This document shows, piece by piece, positions 18,841-27,260 of a stretch of 64,000 bases of DNA. The notes beneath the pieces were generated by a model, which was given only the letters and a program-made list of their open reading frames with translations, was not told the DNA's origin and made no database searches. Positions within the stretch are counted from its first letter, which is position 1. Each line of letters begins with the position of its first letter. A program made the translations under genes and the position numbers. The stretch is from assembly GCF_003234655.2 (NCBI RefSeq), contig NZ_CP126271.1, positions 2,480,001-2,544,000 of the forward strand. The letters are read 5' to 3'. Origin of the DNA: Curtobacterium sp. MCLR17_007 (GTDB lineage: Bacteria; Actinomycetota; Actinomycetes; Actinomycetales; Microbacteriaceae).

Positions 18841-20634
18841 TTGAGCGACATCACCGTCCACCACCACCAGTTCGACATCGTCATCATCGGCGCCGGAGGG
18901 GCCGGCATGCGGGCCGCGATCGAAGCCGGTCCGAAGGCGAACACCGCCGTCATCTCGAAGCTCTACCCGACCCGGTCGCACACCGGTGCGGCGCAGGGTG
19001 GCATGGCCGCGGCGCTGGCGAACGTCGAAGAGGACTCGTGGGAGTGGCACACCTTCGACACGATCAAGGGCGGCGACTACCTGGTCGACCAGGACGCCGC
19101 CGAGATCCTGGCGAAGGAAGCCATCGACGCGGTGATCGACCTCGAGAACATGGGTCTGCCGTTCAACCGCACACCCGAGGGCAAGATCGACCAGCGGCGC
19201 TTCGGTGGGCACACGCGGGACCACGGCAAGGCGCCGGTCCGCCGTGCGTGCTACGCCGCCGACCGCACCGGGCACATGATCCTGCAGACGCTGTTCCAGA
19301 ACTGCGTCAAGCTCGGCGTGAACTTCTTCAACGAGTTCTACGCACTCGACCTCATCATGGTCGACGTCGTGGGCGACGACGGCGTCACCCGCAAGCAGCC
19401 CGCGGGCGTCGTGGCCTTCGAACTGTCGACCGGTGAGCTGCACGTCTTCCACGCCAAGGCGATGATCTTCGCCACCGGCGGCTTCGGCAAGATGTACAAG
19501 ACCACCTCGAACGCGCACACCCTGACCGGCGACGGTGTCGGCATCGTCTGGCGCACCGGCCTGCCGCTCGAGGACATGGAGTTCTTCCAGTTCCACCCGA
19601 CCGGTCTGGCCGGACTCGGCATCCTGCTCACCGAGGGTGCCCGCGGTGAGGGCGCGATCCTCCGCAACGCCTCGGGTGAGCGGTTCATGGAGCGCTACGC
19701 CCCGACCATCAAGGACCTCGCCCCGCGTGACATCGTCGCGCGCTGCATGGTGCAGGAAGTGGCCGAGGGGCGCGGGGCCGGTCCGAACAAGGACTACGTG
19801 CTGCTCGACTGCACCCACCTGGGCGCCGAGGTCCTCGAGACCAAGCTCCCCGACATCACCGAGTTCGCGCGCACCTACCTCGGCGTCGACCCCGTGGTCG
19901 AGCCCGTGCCGGTGATGCCGACCGCGCACTACGCCATGGGCGGCATCCCCACGAACGTCAAGGCCGAGGTCCTGGCCGACAACGACACCGTCGTGCCCGG
20001 CATGTACGCCGCCGGCGAGTGCGCCTGCGTCTCCGTGCACGGCTCGAACCGCCTGGGCACGAACTCGCTGCTCGACATCAACGTGTTCGGCAAGCGCTCG
20101 GGCAACAACGCCGCCGAGTGGGTGCAGACGGCCGAGTTCCTGCCCCTGCCCGAGGACCCCGCCGCCAACGTGCGCGGCATGCTCGAGCAGCTCCGCGCCG
20201 CCACCGGCACCGAGAAGGTCGCGCTGCTCCGCAAGGAGCTCCAAGAGGAGATGGACAAGAACGCGCAGGTGTTCCGGACCGACGAGTCCCTGGCCCGCGT
20301 CACCGAGACCATCCACACCCTGCGCAACCGGTTCATGAACGTCTCCATCCAGGACAAGGGCAAGCGGTTCAACACCGACCTGCTCGAGGCCGTCGAGCTC
20401 GGGTTCCTGCTCGACCTGGCCGAGGTCGTCGTCTACTCGGCGCGCAACCGCAAGGAGTCCCGCGGCGGACACATGCGTGACGACTACCCCAAGCGTGACG
20501 ACGAGAACTACATGCAGCACACCATGGCGTACCTGACGGGCGACCCGCACTCGTCACTCGCCGACGACCACATCACACTCGACTGGAAGCCCGTCGTCGT
20601 GACGCGGTACGAGCCGATGGAGAGGAAGTACTGA
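18841..20634 (+). CDS. sdhA: succinate dehydrogenase flavoprotein subunit
   Basis: This 597-residue catalytic subunit oxidises succinate to fumarate with covalently bound FAD. The dinucleotide fold is [19 protein letters not shown]. The FAD-linked His lies in [18 protein letters not shown]. Active-site segments are [32 protein letters not shown], the HYAMGGIPT loop and [12 protein letters not shown]. It starts with TTG at 18841, preceded by GGAAG 8 nt upstream; no better ATG or GTG exists before the conserved fold. It sits 70 bp after sdhD and overlaps sdhB by one base. Confidence 0.96.
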   Translation: MSDITVHHHQFDIVIIGAGGAGMRAAIEAGPKANTAVISKLYPTRSHTGAAQGGMAAALANVEEDSWEWHTFDTIKGGDYLVDQDAAEILAKEAIDAVIDLENMGLPFNRTPEGKIDQRRFGGHTRDHGKAPVRRACYAADRTGHMILQTLFQNCVKLGVNFFNEFYALDLIMVDVVGDDGVTRKQPAGVVAFELSTGELHVFHAKAMIFATGGFGKMYKTTSNAHTLTGDGVGIVWRTGLPLEDMEFFQFHPTGLAGLGILLTEGARGEGAILRNASGERFMERYAPTIKDLAPRDIVARCMVQEVAEGRGAGPNKDYVLLDCTHLGAEVLETKLPDITEFARTYLGVDPVVEPVPVMPTAHYAMGGIPTNVKAEVLADNDTVVPGMYAAGECACVSVHGSNRLGTNSLLDINVFGKRSGNNAAEWVQTAEFLPLPEDPAANVRGMLEQLRAATGTEKVALLRKELQEEMDKNAQVFRTDESLARVTETIHTLRNRFMNVSIQDKGKRFNTDLLEAVELGFLLDLAEVVVYSARNRKESRGGHMRDDYPKRDDENYMQHTMAYLTGDPHSSLADDHITLDWKPVVVTRYEPMERKY

Positions 20635-21407
20635 TGACCGACACCCTGGTCTCCGACGCCCCCCGTACCGACACGGTGCAGGACGCTCCCCCCGGTTCGT
20701 TCCCGGTGACCGTCATCGTCCGGCGTTTCGACCCGGACGTCGACGACGAGCCGCGCTGGCAGGACTTCGACGTCATGATGCTGCCGACCGACCGCATCCT
20801 CGACGCCCTGCACAAGATCAAGTGGGAGCAGGACGGGTCGCTGACCTTCCGCCGCTCCTGCGCGCACGGCGTGTGCGGGTCCGACGCGATGCGCATCAAC
20901 GGCCGCAACCGCCTGGCGTGCAAGACCCTGATCAAGGACCTCGACGTCTCGAAGCCGATCTACGTCGAGGCCATCAAGGGCCTGCCGCTCGAGAAGGACC
21001 TCATCGTCGACATGGAGCCCTTCTTCAAGTCGTTCCGCGAGGTCCAGCCGTTCCTGCAGGCGAAGTCGGTGCCCGAGAAGGGCAAGGAGCGCGTGCAGTC
21101 AGTCGCCGACCGCGCCCGCTTCGACGACACCACGAAGTGCATCCTGTGCGCCGCGTGCACCTCGTCGTGCCCGGTGTTCTGGACCGACGGGCAGTACTTC
21201 GGCCCCGCCGCGATCGTCAACGCGCACCGCTTCATCTTCGACTCGCGCGACGACGCGGCCGACGTGCGCCTCGACATCCTCAACGACAAGGAAGGCGTGT
21301 GGCGCTGCCGCACGACCTTCAACTGCACCGACGCATGCCCGCGTGGCATCCAGGTGACCAAGGCGATCTCCGAGGTCAAGCAGGCCGTCATGCGAGGTCG
21401 GGCATAG
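20634..21407 (+). CDS. sdhB: succinate dehydrogenase iron-sulfur subunit
   Basis: This 257-residue subunit carries three Fe-S clusters between FAD and quinone. The 2Fe-2S motif is RSCAHGVCGSDAMRINGRN followed by LAC. The 4Fe-4S and 3Fe-4S ligands are CILCAACTSSCPVF and CRTTFNCTDACPRGI. It opens with an N-terminal extension of about 20 residues. The ATG shares its A with the sdhA stop (TGATG), implying translational coupling. Confidence 0.96.
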   Translation: MTDTLVSDAPRTDTVQDAPPGSFPVTVIVRRFDPDVDDEPRWQDFDVMMLPTDRILDALHKIKWEQDGSLTFRRSCAHGVCGSDAMRINGRNRLACKTLIKDLDVSKPIYVEAIKGLPLEKDLIVDMEPFFKSFREVQPFLQAKSVPEKGKERVQSVADRARFDDTTKCILCAACTSSCPVFWTDGQYFGPAAIVNAHRFIFDSRDDAADVRLDILNDKEGVWRCRTTFNCTDACPRGIQVTKAISEVKQAVMRGRA

Positions 21408-21417
21408 GCGCACCCGA

Positions 21418-21423
21418 TAGGCT
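21418..21423 (+). promoter_or_regulatory. -10 box of a putative leaderless promoter for the TNT-domain gene
   Basis: TAGGCT is followed by 7 nt and ATG at 21431, only 23 bp after the sdhB stop. The TNT-domain gene may thus have its own promoter in addition to read-through from the sdh operon. Confidence 0.4.
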
Positions 21424-21430
21424 CCCGATC

Positions 21431-22075
21431 ATGACGTTCGCGGACACGCGCCCCATCCTCGACCAGCTCGGGTACACCATCCGGTACGTGCAACTCCCCG
21501 GGGAGACCCTGCACGAACCGCCCGTCGAGGGGGCGCTCCGCATCGTCCCCGCCGACGGCGCGGACACCTTCGCGCTCGAGGTCGTCGACTACGGCACCGC
21601 CCGTCGTCTCGCGACCGCGCGCGGCGAGGACGACGCGGTGGAGATGCTCCGGCGCTTCCTGAACCGTCCGTTCCCGGCACCGCGCGACCTCCCGCGGCAC
21701 GAGCTCGACGGGCTGCGGGACCGCGCGGCCTCGACGTACCCGCAGCTCGCGCAACAGGTCGGGCAGTCCGGGCCAGACGGCCTGACGATCCAGATCCCGG
21801 CCGGCGTTCCCGTCGACCGCATCGGTGGACCGGACGGCTACCTGCTGCACCCGCTCGACACCCCGATGCCCGCGCGCTCGCTGCCGCCGCACGTGACGGC
21901 AGCGCCCGAGGTCCACCGCTACGTGGTCGACCGTCCGTTCCTGGTCTCGGTCCGTTTCGTGGCGCCGTGGTTCGACCAGCCCGGCGGCGCGCTGCGCTTC
22001 CTGATCGCGAACCCGACCACGACGATCCGCGACCTCGTCGTCGACGGCTCACTCGTGCGGGTCCGCGCCGTCTGA
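21431..22075 (+). CDS. TNT (DUF4237) domain protein, possible NAD glycohydrolase-like
   Basis: This 214-residue protein has no signal peptide or membrane segment. The C-terminal 90 residues resemble the tuberculosis necrotizing toxin domain: DRIGGPDGYLLHPLDTPMPA (about 129-148), ARSLPP, a central RYVV-RPFLV strand, APWFDQPGGALRF (178-190) and the closing LVVDGSLVRV. Known TNT proteins hydrolyse NAD and are usually C-terminal toxin modules of secreted polymorphic toxins. Here the partner N-terminal 125 residues are not recognised and no immunity gene follows; a terminator does. It may be an intracellular relative with a housekeeping or regulatory role. Family assignment is from motif recognition only. 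Confidence 0.65.
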   Translation: MTFADTRPILDQLGYTIRYVQLPGETLHEPPVEGALRIVPADGADTFALEVVDYGTARRLATARGEDDAVEMLRRFLNRPFPAPRDLPRHELDGLRDRAASTYPQLAQQVGQSGPDGLTIQIPAGVPVDRIGGPDGYLLHPLDTPMPARSLPPHVTAAPEVHRYVVDRPFLVSVRFVAPWFDQPGGALRFLIANPTTTIRDLVVDGSLVRVRAV

Positions 22076-22088
22076 CCGACCATCACCA

Positions 22089-22126
22089 CGAGGAAGGGCC
22101 CCGGCGTTCGCCGGGGCCCTTCCTCG
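22089..22126. terminator. rho-independent-type hairpin between convergent genes
   Basis: Perfect 18-base arms (22089-22106 and 22109-22126) flank a two-base loop. The hairpin separates the TNT-domain gene (plus) from a DUF805 gene (minus), so it is probably bidirectional. Confidence 0.8.
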
Positions 22127-22138
22127 TCGTCGCGCGGG

Positions 22139-22744
22139 TCAGCCGCGGCCGGGCTCGTCGAAGCGCTGCCCCTCGGGGTTCGACGGCAGGAGCGCGAACA
22201 CGATGCCGACGATGCCGACGAAGACCGCGATGATCCACAGGGCACCGGGCAGGTTCGCGTCGTGCAACCGGCGCCAGCCGAGCGCGAGGCTCGGCACGAT
22301 CGTCGCGAGCCCCCACAGGGCTCCGAGGATGACGGGGAGAGCGATCAGGGGTGAGGTCGAACTGGTCGAGGCCTGCACCCCGGTCGCGCTGCTCGACGCC
22401 GAGCCGGTGCCGGTCCCGATCACGATGGCCAGGAGCAGCCCGTAGATGACGAACAGCACGATCGCGTTCGCCAGGACCCACCACCAGTACTCGCTCCGGC
22501 TGGCACGCCCGTCGAACCGCGCGTACTTCTTCCAGAACCGCGCGGCGGCCTTGGGGAACGAGATGCCGTACCAGGGTGCCCAGAGGGGCGGTTCCCCGTC
22601 CGGGCCGACGGGCGCCGAGCCCCCGTACTGCGGTGCGTGGCCCGGACCGGGCTGCTGACCGTACTGGTTCGGCTGCGCGTACGGGTTCGGCTGACCGCCG
22701 GGCTGCTGCCCGTACGGGTTCTGCGGCGGGTACTGGTCGGTCAC
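22139..22744 (-). CDS. DUF805 membrane protein
   Basis: This 201-residue protein has a Pro/Gln/Tyr/Gly-rich cytoplasmic N-terminus of about 60 residues (repeats of NPYGQQPG type), then the DUF805 domain: RFDGRASRSEYWWW opening, membrane helices and the RRLHDANLPG loop. DUF805 proteins are small inner-membrane proteins of unknown function. The GTG at 22744 is preferred because AGGGGGAC lies directly upstream and the MTDQYPPQ-like beginning is shared with the paralogue next to it. Function unknown. Confidence 0.85.
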   Translation of the reverse strand: MTDQYPPQNPYGQQPGGQPNPYAQPNQYGQQPGPGHAPQYGGSAPVGPDGEPPLWAPWYGISFPKAAARFWKKYARFDGRASRSEYWWWVLANAIVLFVIYGLLLAIVIGTGTGSASSSATGVQASTSSTSPLIALPVILGALWGLATIVPSLALGWRRLHDANLPGALWIIAVFVGIVGIVFALLPSNPEGQRFDEPGRG

Positions 22745-22817
22745 GGGGTCCCCCTGGTGGTCGAGTGGTGGTCGTGCACGAGTCAACCAGACACGCGGCG
22801 CACCGGAGCGTCCCCGA

Positions 22818-23372
22818 CTACCCCCGATCGGGTCGGTCGTACCGCTGCCCCTCGGGACGGGACCGCTGCAGCACCATGATGAACAGCACGATCCAGCCGA
22901 TGATCGGGATGACACCGATGACCCACCACCAGCCGCTGTGGCCCGCGTCGTGCAGACGGCGCATCAGCAGCGCGATCGAGGGCAGCAGGATCGCCAGACC
23001 CCACAGCGTCGCCGGCAGGACCGCGACGAAGTTGTCCGAACTGGCTCGGACGCCGAAGTAACCGGTGCTGGTCGAGGTGACGGTCGTGCCGGTGGCGCTG
23101 GCGAGGATGCCGTCGAGGATGTTCACGACGATGCTCGCCAGGAACGCCCAGAGGACCCACCACCAGAACTCGCTGCGGCTGGCACGCCCGTCGAAGCGGA
23201 CGTACTTCTTCCAGAAGCGTCCGAAGGCCCGCCCGAACGAGATGCCGTACCACGGTGCCCACAGCGGCGGTTCGCCACCGTTGCCGACCGGCGCCGGTGC
23301 GCCGTACTGCGGCGTGTGGGCCGCACCGGGCGGCTGGGCGTACGGGTCCTGCGGCGGGTACTGGTCGGTCAC
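22818..23372 (-). CDS. DUF805 membrane protein (paralogue)
   Basis: This 184-residue paralogue of the following gene starts with the same TDQYPPQ-PYAQ-type N-terminus. The RFDGRASRSEFWWW motif, three to four hydrophobic helices and MRRLHDAGHSG loop are conserved. The central loop carries the Ser/Thr-rich stretch TTVTSTSTG. The GTG at 23372 with an AGGGGGACC-type ribosome binding site is nearly identical in context to that of its neighbour, consistent with tandem duplication. Function unknown. Confidence 0.85.
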   Translation of the reverse strand: MTDQYPPQDPYAQPPGAAHTPQYGAPAPVGNGGEPPLWAPWYGISFGRAFGRFWKKYVRFDGRASRSEFWWWVLWAFLASIVVNILDGILASATGTTVTSTSTGYFGVRASSDNFVAVLPATLWGLAILLPSIALLMRRLHDAGHSGWWWVIGVIPIIGWIVLFIMVLQRSRPEGQRYDRPDRG

Positions 23373-23431
23373 GGGGTCCCCCTCGGGGTCGAACGGTCGT
23401 CGCCTGCGAGTCAACCAGACGACCTGGCCAG

Positions 23432-23506
23432 CCGTCCCGACACCGACCGTCCCGACGCCGACCATCCCGACGCCGACCGCCCTGACGCCGACAGTCCCGA
23501 CGCCGA
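23432..23506. repeat. five degenerate 15-bp tandem repeats
   Basis: Five imperfect copies of CCGTCCCGACGCCGA run from 23432 to 23506 between the oxidoreductase stop (23527) and the DUF805 start (23372). They are non-coding in the annotated genes. The copies differ by one to three bases, so the array is not recently expanded. Confidence 0.8.
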
Positions 23507-23526
23507 CTCAGGGAACCGACGCCGGC

Positions 23527-24459
23527 TCAGGGAACCAGTGCCAGCTTGCCCCCGGGGTGCCCGGACTCGAGCAGCTCGGCCGCCTCGCGGGCCTGCGCCA
23601 GCGGGAACGTCCGGGCGACCGGGACCTCGAGCTGGCCAGCAGCCGCGAGGTCGATCAGCCGCTGCCGCACCGAGTCCCGGAACGCCTTGCTCTCGGGCTG
23701 CGCTCCCCCGACCATCGGGACGCCCTCGGCGGCCGCACGCTGCTGCGCGGCGATCGTGACGATCCGGCTCCGGTCGGCCACCAGCGCCAACGAGACGTCG
23801 ATCGCCTCGTCGGTGCCGACGCAGTCGATGGCCACGTCGATCCCGTCGGGTGCGAGGTCACGCACCCGGGCCTCCAGACCGTCGCCGTAGGCGATCCACT
23901 CGCCGCCGTACCGGCGGACGGTGTCCGCACCGCGTTCGGACGCCGTGCCGATGACGCGGACGCCCAGTGGGCGCAGCTGCTGCAGGACGCTCACGCCGAC
24001 CGCGCCGGACGCGCCGTGCAGCAGGACCGTGTCCCGCCCGGAGGCCCGGGTCACCCGGATCACGTCGGCGGCGGTCGTGCCGGCCAGCAGCAGGTTCGCG
24101 GCCTGCGGGAAGTCGAGGGACGCGGGCTTGGCGAACACGTCGGCAGCGGGCACCGTCAGCTCCTCGGTCCAGCCGCCGGACACCCGGAACGCCAGGACCT
24201 CGTCGCCGACGGCACCGCCACCGGAGGCGATCTCGGTGTCGGGACCCATCGCGCTGACCACCCCGGCGACCTCGTACCCGATCGCGATCGGGTAGGCCGA
24301 CGAGTCGGCGGCACGCGTGTGCTTCGTGTCGGCGGGGTTCATGCCGGCGGCCCGGACGGTGATCGTGACCTCGCCCGGACCCGGCGGCCGCACGTCGACG
24401 TCGATGGACTCCAGGACCTCGCTCGCGCCGGGACGCGGCGCCACCCACTGCTTCGTCAT
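23527..24459 (-). CDS. NADP-dependent quinone oxidoreductase-like, MDR superfamily
   Basis: This 310-residue medium-chain reductase of the quinone oxidoreductase (QOR) group has a GroES-like N-terminal half containing VRAAGMNPADTKHTR. Its Rossmann half contains LLLAGTTAADVIR and VLLHGASGAVGVSVLQQLR (NADPH-binding). There are no zinc-ligand cysteines, as expected for QOR-type enzymes. Substrate is unknown. The ATG at 24459 stands 7 nt after a TAGCGT box and has no Shine-Dalgarno. It is transcribed away from the lipid kinase gene with only 39 bp between the two start codons. Confidence 0.88.
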   Translation of the reverse strand: MTKQWVAPRPGASEVLESIDVDVRPPGPGEVTITVRAAGMNPADTKHTRAADSSAYPIAIGYEVAGVVSAMGPDTEIASGGGAVGDEVLAFRVSGGWTEELTVPAADVFAKPASLDFPQAANLLLAGTTAADVIRVTRASGRDTVLLHGASGAVGVSVLQQLRPLGVRVIGTASERGADTVRRYGGEWIAYGDGLEARVRDLAPDGIDVAIDCVGTDEAIDVSLALVADRSRIVTIAAQQRAAAEGVPMVGGAQPESKAFRDSVRQRLIDLAAAGQLEVPVARTFPLAQAREAAELLESGHPGGKLALVP

Positions 24460-24466
24460 GCACCGG

Positions 24467-24491
24467 ACGCTACGCCCCGCCGCGGTACCCT
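24467..24491. promoter_or_regulatory. overlapping divergent leaderless promoters
   Basis: On the minus strand TAGCGT (24467-24472) lies 7 nt before the oxidoreductase ATG. On the plus strand TACCCT (24486-24491) lies 7 nt before the lipid kinase GTG. The two -10 boxes are 13 bp apart, so each promoter's -35 region covers the other's -10 and the two should compete for polymerase. Confidence 0.45.
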
Positions 24492-24498
24492 CGGCTCC

Positions 24499-25479
24499 GT
24501 GTCGTCCCCCGAGCCCTCCGCTGCGCGTCCACCTCGGGCCGCGGTCGTCGTCAACCCGTCGGGCATCGACGTCCGCGTGCTCCGCGCCGCGGTGACGACT
24601 GAACGGGAGACCCTCGGGTGGGCCGACACCCGCTGGTTCGAGACCGCCCGGGACGACGACGGCCGTGCGGCGGCACGCGCGGCGCGGGACAGCGGTGCCG
24701 ACGTGGTCCTCGTGGCGGGTGGCGACGGCACGCTCCGGGTCGCCGCCGAGGAACTCCACGAGTCCGGCATCCCGCTCGCCCTGGTCCCGACCGGGACGGG
24801 CAACCTGTACGCGCGGAACCTCGGGGTGCGCCTGAACGACGTCACGGGGGCGGTCCGCAGGGCCTTCCGCGGAACCGACCGGCAGGTGGACATCGCCTTC
24901 GCGGACCTCACGCGGGCGGACGGCACCACGACACGGCACGCCTTCCTGGTGATGGCGGGCATCGGCCTCGACGCGAGCATGGCGGCGAACACGAACGCCC
25001 GGCTCAAGAAGCACTTCGGCTGGGTCGCGTACTCCGACCCGATCGCGCGGTCGGTGCTCGGGAACCGCCGCATCGAACTGCGCTACCGGTTGGACGACGC
25101 GCCGGAGCGGAGCATGCGCGCGCACACCGTCATCGTCGGGAACTGCGGCACGCTGACCGCCGGCGTGCTCCTGCTGCCGGCGGCGCGGCCCGACGACGGG
25201 GTGCTCGACGCCGTCGCGTTCCGGCCGGACGGCGCGATGGGGTGGACCAAGGTCGGCTGGGGGCTGTCCATGAACCGGTTCCACCACCGCACGCGCTTCG
25301 GACGCCTGCTCGCGTGGTTCCTCCCGAAGTCGCGCGCACTGGGCTACACGACCGCCCGGCGGCTCGCGATGACGCTCGACGAACCGCAGCAGGTCCAGCT
25401 CGACGGCGACCCGTTCGGCACCGTGGTCCAGGCGGTCCTGACGGTCCGCCACGGCGGGCTGACGCTCCGGGGCGCCTGA
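24499..25479 (+). CDS. diacylglycerol kinase-family lipid kinase (DgkB/YegS-like)
   Basis: This 326-residue cytoplasmic lipid kinase has the DAGK catalytic signature VVLVAGGDGTLRVAAEEL (about residues 74-91) with the GGDGT loop, and PLALVPTGTGNLYARNL as second nucleotide-site element. The C-terminal beta-sandwich ends with QQVQLDGDPFG, the usual DGD motif. It probably phosphorylates diacylglycerol or a related lipid for phospholipid recycling, but substrate cannot be read from sequence. The GTG at 24499 is chosen because the conserved PRAAVVVNPSG strand follows within 12 codons and a TACCCT box lies 7 nt upstream. Confidence 0.88.
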   Translation: MSSPEPSAARPPRAAVVVNPSGIDVRVLRAAVTTERETLGWADTRWFETARDDDGRAAARAARDSGADVVLVAGGDGTLRVAAEELHESGIPLALVPTGTGNLYARNLGVRLNDVTGAVRRAFRGTDRQVDIAFADLTRADGTTTRHAFLVMAGIGLDASMAANTNARLKKHFGWVAYSDPIARSVLGNRRIELRYRLDDAPERSMRAHTVIVGNCGTLTAGVLLLPAARPDDGVLDAVAFRPDGAMGWTKVGWGLSMNRFHHRTRFGRLLAWFLPKSRALGYTTARRLAMTLDEPQQVQLDGDPFGTVVQAVLTVRHGGLTLRGA

Positions 25480-25482
25480 GGC

Positions 25483-25552
25483 GCGACCCCCTGACGGACA
25501 GGAGGCCCGGTGCCAGCTGGCACCTGGGGCTCCCGTCCTGTCAGGGGGTCGC
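25483..25552. terminator. 70-nt near-palindrome terminator between convergent genes
   Basis: Thirteen-base perfect outer arms (25483-25495, 25540-25552) continue inward as a GGAGGCCC-type imperfect stem closing at TGCCAGCTGGCA. It separates the lipid kinase from mtlD and is a member of the window's intergenic palindrome family. Confidence 0.75.
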
Positions 25553-25561
25553 GTCGGACCG

Positions 25562-26725
25562 TCAGGCGCGCGCGGACCGCACCCGCTCGGCGAAGGCGGC
25601 GTGCAGCGGGTGCTGCTGCTCGAGGCCCGTGATCTGCGTCACGACCTCGGCGTCGGACTGGTCCGAGGCGAGCAGCGCCTGCAGTTCGACGCTCTGTTCG
25701 TCGTCGGGGACGTCGAAACGGAGCGCCGCACCCATCGCGCCGAGCAGCGCAGTCGGCTCGGTGCCGTCCTCGGCCAGCGCGGCAGCGGGTGAGACGAAGC
25801 GCTCGTCGCGGGACAGCTTGCGGAGCGGCTGCCGGCCGACACGGGTGACCGTGTCGGGCAGGTGCACGTTCTCGAACCGGGCGATGATCGCCTGCACGTA
25901 GGCGCGGTGCACCTCGGGGTCGAGCTCGTGCCGACGGACCAGCAGGTCGCTCGTCTCGGCGAGCACCGACTCCAGCTCGGAGCGCACCGCGGGGATCGCG
26001 ATCGCGTCGGAGATCTTGTCCGCACCGGCGAGGAAGCCGTGGTACGCGACGGTGGCGTGGCCCGTGTTGACGGTGAAGAGCTTGCGCTCGATCGAGGCCG
26101 CGAGCCCGTCGACGTAGTGCGCGCCGGGGATCTCCGGCTCGTGCCCGCCGAACGGGGTGCGGTCGATCGCCCACTCGAAGTAGGTCTCGACCGTGACGTC
26201 GAGGCCGCCGTCGGCAGCCTGGGCCGGGACGATGCGGTCGACCGCGGTGTTCGCGAAGACCGCCTTGGCGAGGGCCTGGTCGCGGGTGTCGGCCGGGAGC
26301 GCGTCGACGACGAAGCCGCGCAGGATGTCGGTGGCGTTGAGCGCGTTCTCGCAGGCCATCACGGCGATCGGGGCCGCGTCGGCATCGCGTGCGGCGAGGC
26401 CCTTCGCGATGACCGGTGCGATGAACTTGAGCACGTTCGGCCCGACGGCGCACGTGACGACCTCGGCGGTGGCGATCGCGTCGACCACGGCCTGCTCGTC
26501 CTGCGCGCTGTTCAGTGCGCGGAAGCCCGTGACCTCGTGGTCCTGGGCGTCCTGGCCGACCTCGTGCACGGTGTACGAGTCCGCCGCGGCGAGGGCGTCG
26601 ATGAGCGGGGCGGCGACGTCGGCGAAGACGACCTCGTAGCCCGCCTGGTGCAGCAGCAGCCCGACGAACCCGCGGCCGATGTTGCCGGCGCCGAAGTGGA
26701 CCGCGGTGCGCTGTCCGTCGCTCAC
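25562..26725 (-). CDS. mtlD: mannitol-1-phosphate 5-dehydrogenase
   Basis: This 387-residue NAD-dependent enzyme oxidises mannitol-1-phosphate to fructose-6-phosphate. The N-terminal Rossmann motif is [30 protein letters not shown] and the catalytic-domain segments [20 protein letters not shown] and [15 protein letters not shown] are characteristic of MtlD. Length is standard. The start overlaps the mtlF stop by 4 nt. It is the last gene of the ptsI-mtlA-mtlF-mtlD run, ending at the 25483-25552 terminator. Confidence 0.95.
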   Translation of the reverse strand: MSDGQRTAVHFGAGNIGRGFVGLLLHQAGYEVVFADVAAPLIDALAAADSYTVHEVGQDAQDHEVTGFRALNSAQDEQAVVDAIATAEVVTCAVGPNVLKFIAPVIAKGLAARDADAAPIAVMACENALNATDILRGFVVDALPADTRDQALAKAVFANTAVDRIVPAQAADGGLDVTVETYFEWAIDRTPFGGHEPEIPGAHYVDGLAASIERKLFTVNTGHATVAYHGFLAGADKISDAIAIPAVRSELESVLAETSDLLVRRHELDPEVHRAYVQAIIARFENVHLPDTVTRVGRQPLRKLSRDERFVSPAAALAEDGTEPTALLGAMGAALRFDVPDDEQSVELQALLASDQSDAEVVTQITGLEQQHPLHAAFAERVRSARA

Positions 26726-27159
26726 TCGTTGACCTCGCCCAGGATCGCCAGGATGGCCGCGGTGTCGGGGGCGTCGGTCAGCTTGGCGACCTCGTCCTCG
26801 TCCGAGAACACGATCGCGATCTTGGAGAGGATGTCGAGGTGCTCGTTGTTGACGCCGGCGATGCCGACGACGAACCGGACCTCGTTGCCGTCCCAGTCAA
26901 TCGGTGCCGCGTAGCGGATGAACGACAGCGCCGAGGACTTGATGGCGTCCTTGGCGTCGTTCGTGCCGTGCGGGATGGCGAGGAAGTTGCCCATGTACGT
27001 CGAGACGCTCTTCTCGCGCTCGAGCATCGCCGGGTAGTAGTCCGCCGTGACCGCGCCCGCAGCCTCGAGGATCTCGGCAGCCTCCTTCATCGCCTCCGAC
27101 TTGGTCGGGGCGGTGTCCTCGGTGTGGATCCGGATCTGGCTCTCCTGCAGGACGGGCAT
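26722..27159 (-). CDS. mtlF: mannitol-specific PTS EIIA component
   Basis: This 145-residue free-standing EIIA(Mtl) has [15 protein letters not shown], which holds the phosphate-accepting His, and [14 protein letters not shown] plus [15 protein letters not shown] as fold markers. It takes phosphate from HPr and gives it to the Cys of the IIB domain of MtlA. AAGGAGAACCCCCG precedes the ATG at 27159. It is separated from mtlA by a hairpin-containing gap of about 100 bp and overlaps mtlD by 4 nt. Confidence 0.95.
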   Translation of the reverse strand: MPVLQESQIRIHTEDTAPTKSEAMKEAAEILEAAGAVTADYYPAMLEREKSVSTYMGNFLAIPHGTNDAKDAIKSSALSFIRYAAPIDWDGNEVRFVVGIAGVNNEHLDILSKIAIVFSDEDEVAKLTDAPDTAAILAILGEVNE

Positions 27160-27194
27160 CGGGGGTTCTCCTTCGTTCGTGGATCGTGATGACG

Positions 27195-27220
27195 AGAGGG
27201 GACGGTCGCCCGTCCCCTCT
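27195..27220 (-). terminator. hairpin between mtlA and mtlF (attenuator)
   Basis: Eleven-base perfect arms (27195-27205 and 27210-27220) with a four-base loop sit in the mtlA-mtlF gap. No long T-run follows on the minus strand, so partial termination or mRNA processing is more likely than a full stop. Confidence 0.5.
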
Positions 27221-27260
27221 CCATCGTGCTCTCGTTGACTGGTCGTCGGACCAGCGGTCG

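Noticed and set aside
18676..20550. 624-residue minus-strand frame across sdhA
   Set aside because: Composition is typical of an antisense shadow and it covers a fully conserved sdhA.
23432..23506. Possible CRISPR array
   Set aside because: The 15-bp units are contiguous with no spacers, and no cas genes are present.
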